Part shown: one piece after another, positions 1 to 5,018 of the stretch
How the letters are laid out: every line of letters begins with the position of its first letter
How positions within the stretch are numbered: position 1 is the first letter of the stretch
Assembly: GCA_919902625.1 (NCBI GenBank)
Contig: CAKKRO010000242.1
Span: 1 to 5,018 of the forward strand
DNA: 5,018 nucleotides
Source: Nitrosomonadaceae bacterium
Lineage (GTDB): Bacteria > Pseudomonadota > Gammaproteobacteria > Burkholderiales > Nitrosomonadaceae
Direction of reading: 5' to 3'
Position numbers and translations under genes: made by a program
Notes under the pieces: generated by a model
What the model was told of the DNA's origin: nothing
What the model saw: the letters and a program-made list of their open reading frames with translations, nothing else
Database searches by the model: none

Positions 1-75
1 AGGATTCATCCAATACTGATGCGGGTAGATAAACACATTCCTGATATCCGTTTAAGGGCAAGGTATGATGGTTGA
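1..75 (+). CDS. possible 3' end of a convergent plus-strand gene (partial)
   Basis: Frame 1 is open from the window edge for 24 codons and stops at a TGA at 73-75; its last residues read RLRARYDG. The other two plus frames close within the first 35 bases. On the minus strand the only sign of a start is an ATG at 9-7 without a ribosome binding site. A gene converging on glgP would fit the hairpin and T-run just downstream. An open stretch this short can easily occur by chance, no family is recognisable, and no function is offered. Confidence 0.3.
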   Translation, partial: RIHPILMRVDKHIPDIRLRARYDG

Positions 76-96
76 AAAAGCTTGCCCAATGATTTT
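56..96 (+). terminator. weak candidate hairpin terminator in the glgP downstream gap
   Basis: GGGCAAG at 56-62 pairs perfectly with CTTGCCC at 81-87, giving a 7-bp stem around an 18-base loop. A run of five T follows at 92-96 on the plus strand. This orientation suits termination of a plus-strand transcript ending near 75, with the stop codon inside the loop. On the minus strand the stem is followed by TTAAACGG, which is a poor U-tract, so it is less convincing as the glgP terminator. The large loop and the three-base gap before the T-run make the call uncertain. Confidence 0.3.
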
Positions 97-121
97 TCTA
101 TCACTTACAGAATTTACTACT

Positions 122-2677
122 TTATAGCCACACCATCAAACCCATTTCCAACGGATGCGTCAGTAACGGATGGCAGGGGTAAATACGAATGAAATATTCC
201 TGCTTGCCGCATAATTCCGGGATCAGCTTGAGCTCGAACAGATGTTCGTCCGAATCTTGAGTACCTGTAAATTCAAACCTGAAATGCTTGAAATTGCATA
301 ATTTGGTTTTTTTGAACTGGCGGCATATCAGCAGTTCGATGACGACATCCTCCGGTGTCAGATTGTTTAGCTTGGCGGCTACCTTGAAATTCAGCGCTTC
401 ATTGAAGTGAATGCGTTCACAGGGGGTGTCTAACCGGTGTAGCGTGACGCCATGCCATGCTTGTTTTATTTTGGCTCTCCATGCAGCGATATTTTTTGCA
501 CCGGCAAAATCGTTTTTTGCGTATAACGTACCTTTATCGCTGGCCGGGCGATAGAATTTTTTTACGTATTCATCCACCATGCGGGTTGCGTTATAGCATG
601 GCAGCAGCGACATCATGGAATATTTGGCCATTTTCACCCATCCGGGCGAATAGCCGAGCTTGCCATAGCTGTAGTACAGCGGGATCACCTGGTCTTGCAG
701 GATTTCATACAACGCCCGGCTTTCTTCCTTGTCACGCAGTGTTCCTTCCATATCCTCCGGCCCCGGTTTGATGGCCCAGCCATTTTTGCCGTCATAGCCT
801 TCTCCCCACCAGCCGTCGAGCACGCTCAGGTTGATCGCGCCATTAATGCCGGCTTTCATGCCGGATGTGCCGCTTGCTTCCAGCGGATAAACCGGGTTGT
901 TAAGCCAGACATCGACGCCGGCGACCAGGCGCCGGGCGAGCCGTAAATCGTAACCTTCCAACAATAAAAGCCGCCCTTCAAATTCAGGTAAACGTGCAAT
1001 TTGACTGATACGCCGGATTAAGTCTTGCCCCGGCGCATCGGCCGGATGCGCCTTGCCGGCGAAAATCAGCAGCACGGGGCGTTCCTGGTCAAACATGATT
1101 TTCCGCAGCCAGTCGAGATTTTCAAATAACAGGGTGGCGCGTTTATAGGTAGCGAAGCGGCGCGCAAAGCCCAACGTCAGGATGTTGGGATTGATCGGAT
1201 CGACAAACTTCAGCAGCCGGTCAAGATGCGCTTCAGAGCCATGATTTCTCGAGTTCTGGTCAGTGATGCGGGAACGGATGCCATAAAACATTTGTGATTT
1301 TAACGATTGGCGCACACTCCAGAACAAGTGATCCGGTATGGTATCAATGCGTGTCCAATATTCGGTATCACACATTTTATTGCGCCATTCATGACCGAGA
1401 TAACGGTCAAACAGATCAGACCATTCCTGCGCCAGAAAAGTCGGCACATGGATGCCATTGGTGATATAGGTGACCGGATTTTCCTCCGGCTCGATCTGCG
1501 GCCACAAATCCCGGCAAATATTCGATGATACGTCGCCATGTATCTTGCTGACGCCATTGTGCGTGCGTGAGCCATGGATCGCTAAGGCGGTCATATTGAA
1601 ATCGGGGTTTCCGGGCACGTGACCGAGTGCCATGAATTCTTCACGTGTGACGTTGAGGCTGCGATAGAAACTGTCAAAATAGGTTTGCATCATGTCCGCG
1701 CTGAAATGATCATGCCCGGCGGGTACCGCCGTGTGCGTCGTAAATACCGTATTCACGGCCACGCTCTCCAGGGCACTGGCAAAATCAAGCCCTTGCTGCA
1801 CCAGATTGTGGATACGTTCCAGGATCATAAAAGCGGCATGGCCTTCATTGATATGCCACACAGCCGGTTTTACACCGAGCGCCTGCAAAGCACGCACACC
1901 TCCCATGCCCAAAATAATCTCCTGCTCAATTCGCATCACTTTGTCACCCCCATAAAGGTTGTGCGTGATATAGCGATCTTGAGAAGAATTTTCCGGCAAA
2001 TCGGTATCAAGCAGGTAAAGCATGACGTGGCCGATTTTTGCCTGCCATACTTTTACCGCAACCTTACGTTGTGGCAGGGCCACTTCAATGTGTACACTCG
2101 AACCGTCCTCATGCAATACCGGTGTCACAGGCAAGTCTTCAAAATCTGAAATGGTGTAGGTGACTTGCTGATTACCCTGGTTATCAATCGTTTGAAAAAA
2201 ATACCCCTGACGGTAGAGCAAGCCAATCGCCACGAATGGTAAGTGTAAATCGCTGGCTGCTTTGCAGTGATCCCCGGCTAGGATGCCCAGGCCGCCGGAA
2301 TAAATGGGCAGGCTTTCGTGAAAACCGAATTCGAAACAGAAATAGGCGACCTGATCTCGTGGGTGTAAATCCACGGTACTATCCTGTAATGATGATTCAT
2401 CATGATAGGAGTCATAAGTGGACAGAATGCTGTTGTAGGTAGCAAGGAAAACACGATCTTCCGTTGCTCTCAGCAGCACGGATTCATCCACACGCTTGAG
2501 AAATGCCTTGGGGTTGTGTCCTACCGCTTCCCATAGATGAGGATCAAGGCGGGAAAAAAGTGTCCGTGTGGCCCGATCCCAGCTATACCACAGGTTGTTA
2601 GCCAACTCTTCCAGGCGCTTAAGACGGGGCGGTATTTTAGGATTGACTGTAATGGTGAAAGCAGTCTTTGGAAACAT
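122..2677 (-). CDS. glgP: alpha-glucan (glycogen) phosphorylase, DUF3417/GT35 type
   Basis: This cytoplasmic PLP enzyme removes terminal alpha-1,4-linked glucose from glycogen or maltodextrin by phosphorolysis, releasing glucose-1-phosphate. The 851-residue protein looks complete, a usual length for the family's longer members. The N-terminal DUF3417 segment (about residues 10-110) includes LEELANNLWYSWD. The catalytic core follows with FEFGFHESLPIYSGGLGILAGDH (split here as 115-127 and 128-137), HINEGH (275-280), TTHTAVPAGHDHF (313-325) and TNGIHVP (406-412). GFARRFATYKRA (503-514) aligns with KRIHEYKRQ of muscle phosphorylase and supplies the presumed phosphate-site residues R507 and K512. 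EASGTSGMKAGING (600-613) carries the PLP lysine, K608. The last 140 residues form a less conserved C-terminal extension. The ATG start has AAGGAG seven bases upstream. It lies 33 bases behind glk on the same strand. The family assignment is firm; the preferred glucan cannot be read from sequence. Confidence 0.95.
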   Translation of the reverse strand: MFPKTAFTITVNPKIPPRLKRLEELANNLWYSWDRATRTLFSRLDPHLWEAVGHNPKAFLKRVDESVLLRATEDRVFLATYNSILSTYDSYHDESSLQDSTVDLHPRDQVAYFCFEFGFHESLPIYSGGLGILAGDHCKAASDLHLPFVAIGLLYRQGYFFQTIDNQGNQQVTYTISDFEDLPVTPVLHEDGSSVHIEVALPQRKVAVKVWQAKIGHVMLYLLDTDLPENSSQDRYITHNLYGGDKVMRIEQEIILGMGGVRALQALGVKPAVWHINEGHAAFMILERIHNLVQQGLDFASALESVAVNTVFTTHTAVPAGHDHFSADMMQTYFDSFYRSLNVTREEFMALGHVPGNPDFNMTALAIHGSRTHNGVSKIHGDVSSNICRDLWPQIEPEENPVTYITNGIHVPTFLAQEWSDLFDRYLGHEWRNKMCDTEYWTRIDTIPDHLFWSVRQSLKSQMFYGIRSRITDQNSRNHGSEAHLDRLLKFVDPINPNILTLGFARRFATYKRATLLFENLDWLRKIMFDQERPVLLIFAGKAHPADAPGQDLIRRISQIARLPEFEGRLLLLEGYDLRLARRLVAGVDVWLNNPVYPLEASGTSGMKAGINGAINLSVLDGWWGEGYDGKNGWAIKPGPEDMEGTLRDKEESRALYEILQDQVIPLYYSYGKLGYSPGWVKMAKYSMMSLLPCYNATRMVDEYVKKFYRPASDKGTLYAKNDFAGAKNIAAWRAKIKQAWHGVTLHRLDTPCERIHFNEALNFKVAAKLNNLTPEDVVIELLICRQFKKTKLCNFKHFRFEFTGTQDSDEHLFELKLIPELCGKQEYFIRIYPCHPLLTHPLEMGLMVWL

Positions 2678-2681
2678 TGAT

Positions 2682-2699
2682 ATTCTCCTTGATGAGAAT
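2682..2699 (-). promoter_or_regulatory. glgP ribosome binding site inside a small stem-loop
   Basis: On the minus strand the glgP start is preceded by AAGGAG (2690-2685) with a 7-base spacer to the ATG, a strong Shine-Dalgarno that fixes the start. The same segment forms a perfect 6-bp inverted repeat, ATTCTC (2699-2694) and GAGAAT (2687-2682), around the loop ATCAAG. Half of the Shine-Dalgarno therefore lies in the loop and half in the 3' arm. The glk stop codon ends 11 bases before the stem, close enough for a terminating ribosome to open it. The stem is AU-rich and probably only marginally stable. Confidence 0.5.
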
Positions 2700-2710
2700 T
2701 ATTTTTTAGT

Positions 2711-3745
2711 TTAATTCTGAATATTGAGTAGATTATGTACTTCCCGCCTGGCACCCAGCAAGCTGATTCCTGGGTTTGTGATGATATGCACCGGGATTTC
2801 ACTCATCAATGCAGAGAATCTCCCCTTGTTGCGGAATGCCTGCATGAAGCCGCCTGAATTCAGTATATTAATAATTTTTGGCGCGATGCCGCCCGCAATA
2901 TACACGCCATTACGGCATAATCCTGCAAGTGCCAGATTGCCTGCATAAGCGCCATAAATCTCAGCAAATAAGTCCAGTGCCTTTATTGCGATCGGGTGTC
3001 GATGGGTCAGTGCAAGCGTAGTTATGGCGGCGCCGCTGTCTTCATCAAGATTTATTCGTGCCAACCCTGGAAATGCGGCCGGGTTTATCTGCAGGAAATT
3101 GAAAATGTGGGTTAATCCGGATCCGGATAGCAAACGTTCTATCGAAACATGGCCAAATTTATTTTGCAGTGTCTCGAGCAAACTCATCTGCAATCTGCTG
3201 GTAGGTGCAAAATCCATATGCCCGGCTTCTGTCGATAATGGAAAGTAACGGTCTTCCAGCCAGGTAAGCCATGCCACACCCATCCCTGTGCCTGCACCCA
3301 GTACGACGCGCATTGCCTGAGCGTGTGCTTTTCCCGCTTGGAGTGTCACCAGATCATCGGGTGACAGTATTTCAATCGCTAATGCAGCAGCCTCAAAATC
3401 ATTCATGAGCTTAACAACAGGAATTGAGAACTCATTTGTAATGTCGATGCTATTGATTTTCCAGGGCAGATTGGTCAATCTCACTTGCTGTGCAACGACA
3501 GGCCCCGCTACAGCAAAACACGCTGCAATTGGATAATGGGCAATTTTTGCTGCACCAGCCTGATTCAGGAAGTCTTTGAGCAGGCCGGAGAAAGTGGCGT
3601 AGGCGTAGCTGTGATAGTGCGCTGTAAATAGTTCGCGTACTGCTCCATCTCTTATTTCATCGAGTTGTAAAATAGTTTTGGTGCCGCCGATATCACCATA
3701 AACGAACTGTTTGTCCAAGTAATTGGCAATCCAGAAATTAATCAA
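2711..3745 (-). CDS. glk: glucokinase, bacterial Glk family (E. coli type)
   Basis: This cytoplasmic enzyme transfers phosphate from ATP to glucose, giving glucose-6-phosphate. Numbering from the TTG at 3745, the N-terminal phosphate-binding motif is GDIGGTKT (17-24). NDFEAA (115-120) holds D116, matching the catalytic Asp100 of E. coli Glk. GAGTGMGVA (150-158) is the second nucleotide loop. EAGHMDFAP (173-181) gives glucose ligands E173 and H176, and IERLLSGSGL (202-211) gives E203. VYIAGGIAPK (281-290) and NPGISLLGA (324-332) are conserved C-terminal motifs. All expected active-site residues are present. The start is odd: no ATG or GTG precedes the first motif in the open frame. The choices are TTG at 3745, directly after an in-frame TGA, or TTG at 3718, which matches the E. 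coli N-terminus better. Neither has a clear ribosome binding site. It is the upstream gene of a likely glk-glgP operon. Confidence 0.93.
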   Translation of the reverse strand: MINFWIANYLDKQFVYGDIGGTKTILQLDEIRDGAVRELFTAHYHSYAYATFSGLLKDFLNQAGAAKIAHYPIAACFAVAGPVVAQQVRLTNLPWKINSIDITNEFSIPVVKLMNDFEAAALAIEILSPDDLVTLQAGKAHAQAMRVVLGAGTGMGVAWLTWLEDRYFPLSTEAGHMDFAPTSRLQMSLLETLQNKFGHVSIERLLSGSGLTHIFNFLQINPAAFPGLARINLDEDSGAAITTLALTHRHPIAIKALDLFAEIYGAYAGNLALAGLCRNGVYIAGGIAPKIINILNSGGFMQAFRNKGRFSALMSEIPVHIITNPGISLLGARREVHNLLNIQN

Positions 3746-3758
3746 TCAGAAATTAAAA
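3727..3758. repeat. imperfect tandem duplication over the glk 5' end
   Basis: Two adjacent 16-base units starting with CAATC occupy 3727-3742 and 3743-3758. They share the exact 10-mer CAGAAATTAA at 3732-3741 and 3747-3756, a period of 15 bases. They differ by one extra C in the first unit and by differences at the end. The repeat covers the first possible glk start (TTG, 3745-3743) and the in-frame TGA just before it (3748-3746). Confidence 0.65.
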
Positions 3759-3776
3759 TAACTGTAACACATTGTT

Positions 3777-3806
3777 TATATAGTCGGGACTTGCGGATGA
3801 CATCAA
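3777..3806 (-). promoter_or_regulatory. weak candidate promoter for glk-glgP
   Basis: On the minus strand, TTGATG (3806-3801) is followed after 18 bases by TATATA (3782-3777), each matching four of six sigma70 consensus positions. Transcription would begin near 3770. A competing -10-like TATACT (3813-3808) matches five of six but has no acceptable -35 element at the right distance. Some promoter must lie in this gap if glk is transcribed from its own region, but the exact hexamers are uncertain. Confidence 0.35.
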
Positions 3807-3849
3807 TAGTATACATCTACTCCCATATTTTCATGGTCTTTGCTGTTGT

Positions 3850-3878
3850 TTGACATACAATCGGACATTCATTACATT
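3850..3878 (+). promoter_or_regulatory. candidate sigma70 promoter for manC
   Basis: A perfect -35 hexamer, TTGACA (3850-3855), is followed after the optimal 17-base spacer by TACATT (3873-3878), which matches four of six -10 positions. Transcription would start near 3885. That leaves a leader of roughly 145 bases before the manC ATG, running through the hairpin near 4000. This is the best promoter-like pair in the gap on the plus strand. Confidence 0.5.
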
Positions 3879-3983
3879 TTTCTGGATAATTGATGGGGGT
3901 TGATTTCTCAATAGCTTAACCGGTAATTTTTAGGTGTTTTTATTGAAGATGTTATGCGTGGTTTTTACTAGCGTTGTTCTGAG

Positions 3984-4016
3984 AAAAATACCCCGCTGCT
4001 TGCGGCGGGATTCTTT
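3984..4016. terminator. GC-rich hairpin with flanking A- and T-runs (terminator or attenuator candidate)
   Basis: CCCGCTG (3992-3998) pairs with CGGCGGG (4003-4009) in a 7-bp stem with one G-T pair, closed by a CTTG loop. On the plus strand it is followed by ATTCTTT, an interrupted T-run. On the minus strand it is followed by GTATTTTTCTC, a better U-tract. The shape is that of an intrinsic terminator, possibly bidirectional. No gene ends here on either strand, so it either terminates a short leader or antisense transcript or acts in the 5' leader of manC, whose ATG lies 21 bases past the stem. Confidence 0.5.
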
Positions 4017-4030
4017 ATAACTGATAAAAA

Positions 4031-5018
4031 ATGAATCTGAATATTCATCCCGTTATCCTTTCCGGTGGGAGTGGCACCCGGCTGTGGCCATTATCGCGTG
4101 CCAATTATCCAAAACAACTGTTACCACTCACTGATAAAGAAACCATGCTGCAAGCCACGCTTACCCGGGCAGCCGCTTTATTGAACTCGCAGCCGCCTAT
4201 TTTGGTGTGTAATTCCGAGCATCGCTTTTTGATTCAGGAGCAATGTGAAGCCATAAAAATCAAACCTGAAGCTATTTACCTTGAGCCAGCCGGTCGCAAT
4301 ACGGCCCCAGCTATTGCACTTGCTGCATTTCACCTTGCACAGATAGATGAAAATGCCATGATGCTTGTTTTGCCAGCCGATCATGTTGTGGATGATCAGA
4401 CTTCTTTTGCACAAGCAGTGGAGACAGCGATAGTAATCGCCCAGGAGGGCTATCTTGTGACTTTTGGTGTGGTGCCTCATGCACCGGAAACCGGTTATGG
4501 TTATATCAAAGTGGGCGAAGCCATCTCGTTTGCTACGCCCACTTTGTTGACCGCTTATCGGGTTCAATCTTTTTGCGAAAAACCTGATCGGGAAACCGCC
4601 ACAGCTTATCTGCAGGAAGGGGGCTATACCTGGAACAGCGGCATGTTTGTTTTTACCGCCAAATATTATCTGCAGGAACTGCAGCGTCACCGGCCGGATA
4701 TTTTTGCTGCCGTTCACAAAGCCTGGCAGGGAAAAACAACAGATCTTGGTTTTATTCGCCCCTGCAGAGATGCTTTTACAGCCTGCCCCTCGGATTCCAT
4801 TGATTATGCAGTCATGCAGGTTACCGATCGTGCAGCCGTTGTGCCCGCACAATTCGGCTGGAGCGATGTGGGATCCTGGGATTCACTTTGGCGGATTGCA
4901 CCCAAGGATGCGGACGGTAATGTTACCAGCGGAGATACTTTTATTCTTGATACTAAGAACAGCTATATTCGTGCAGAAAGCCGCCTGGTTTCCGTGATTG
5001 GGCTTGATGATATTATCG
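4031..5018 (+). CDS. manC: mannose-1-phosphate guanylyltransferase, AlgA/ManC type (3' end outside window)
   Basis: This cytoplasmic enzyme joins GTP and mannose-1-phosphate to give GDP-mannose and pyrophosphate, supplying mannose-containing polysaccharides, O-antigen or GDP-fucose and GDP-rhamnose pathways. The visible 329 residues form the nucleotidyltransferase domain. They show GGSGTRLWPLSR (12-23) with YPKQ (26-29), EPAGRNTAPAIAL (85-97), LPADHV (114-119), ETGYGYIK (153-160), FCEKPD (181-186), WNSGMF (201-206), SIDYAVMQ (256-263) and GWSDVGSW (276-283), in the order found in Pseudomonas AlgA. AlgA-type proteins run to about 480 residues with a C-terminal cupin mannose-6-phosphate isomerase domain; that part would lie beyond the window, so bifunctionality is inferred. 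The ATG is the first start after an in-frame TAA at 4025-4027, but no Shine-Dalgarno precedes it. It is divergent from glk. The symbol algA would serve equally. Confidence 0.93.
   Translation, partial: MNLNIHPVILSGGSGTRLWPLSRANYPKQLLPLTDKETMLQATLTRAAALLNSQPPILVCNSEHRFLIQEQCEAIKIKPEAIYLEPAGRNTAPAIALAAFHLAQIDENAMMLVLPADHVVDDQTSFAQAVETAIVIAQEGYLVTFGVVPHAPETGYGYIKVGEAISFATPTLLTAYRVQSFCEKPDRETATAYLQEGGYTWNSGMFVFTAKYYLQELQRHRPDIFAAVHKAWQGKTTDLGFIRPCRDAFTACPSDSIDYAVMQVTDRAAVVPAQFGWSDVGSWDSLWRIAPKDADGNVTSGDTFILDTKNSYIRAESRLVSVIGLDDII

Larger units (their letters stand above)
3746..4030. other. divergent intergenic region between glk and manC
   Basis: These 285 bases separate the two oppositely transcribed units. 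I see no convincing gene here. They hold the second copy of the duplication near glk, a weak minus-strand promoter candidate, a better plus-strand promoter, an AT-rich stretch with several short T-runs (about 3925-3967), and a GC-rich hairpin near 4000. A short open frame, ATG at 3949 to TAA at 4018-4020 (23 codons before the stop), overlaps the hairpin and lacks a well-placed ribosome binding site. Confidence 0.7.

Noticed and set aside
1619..2149. Plus-strand open frame of 176 codons opposite glgP
   Set aside because: It lies wholly antisense to strongly conserved glgP coding sequence, has no recognisable motif, and its composition is that of a shadow frame.
2521..2802. Minus-strand open frame spanning the glk-glgP junction
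   Set aside because: It overlaps the glk 3' end and the glgP 5' end in another frame, and both genes are clear in their own frames.
3116..3129. Palindromic repeat ATCCGGATCCGGAT inside glk
   Set aside because: It encodes the conserved SGSGL motif of glucokinase, so the repeated codons are explained by protein sequence.
3796..3804. Short inverted repeat GATGACATC between the divergent promoters
   Set aside because: The arms are only four bases and match no operator I recognise; chance is a sufficient explanation.
4178..4852. Minus-strand open frame of 224 codons opposite manC
   Set aside because: It is antisense to the clearly conserved guanylyltransferase domain. The protein is rich in Cys, Gly and Lys without family features.

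Overview
The window holds an ordinary carbohydrate-metabolism neighbourhood from a proteobacterium, most likely gamma or beta. Three well-recognised enzymes account for nearly all of it: a DUF3417-type alpha-glucan (glycogen) phosphorylase and an E. coli-type glucokinase on the minus strand, and the N-terminal two thirds of an AlgA/ManC-type mannose-1-phosphate guanylyltransferase on the plus strand. The taxonomic guess is inference. It rests on the resemblance of the glucokinase to E. coli Glk, of the guanylyltransferase to Pseudomonas AlgA, and on a moderate, slightly AT-leaning base composition.

Layout from left to right. Positions 1-75 may carry the last codons of a plus-strand gene that converges on the phosphorylase, followed by a weak hairpin with a short T-run. 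Positions 122-2677 (minus) are glgP. After a 33-base gap, positions 2711-3745 (minus) are glk, so transcription runs glk then glgP and the two probably form an operon. Positions 3746-4030 are a divergent intergenic region with a good plus-strand sigma70-like promoter, a weak minus-strand promoter candidate, and a GC-rich hairpin just before the next gene. Positions 4031-5018 (plus) are manC/algA, cut off by the window end.

Together, GlgP would release glucose-1-phosphate from stored glucan and Glk would phosphorylate free glucose to glucose-6-phosphate. Both products enter the same hexose-phosphate pool. ManC makes GDP-mannose from mannose-1-phosphate for polysaccharide or glycan synthesis, and many enzymes of its type also supply mannose-6-phosphate isomerase activity from a C-terminal domain that lies outside the window.

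I see no undescribed multi-gene system, no mobile element, no CRISPR array and no RNA gene. The points worth a second look are regulatory: the damaged-looking 5' end of glk, a hairpin that partly covers the glgP ribosome binding site, and an attenuator-like leader before manC.
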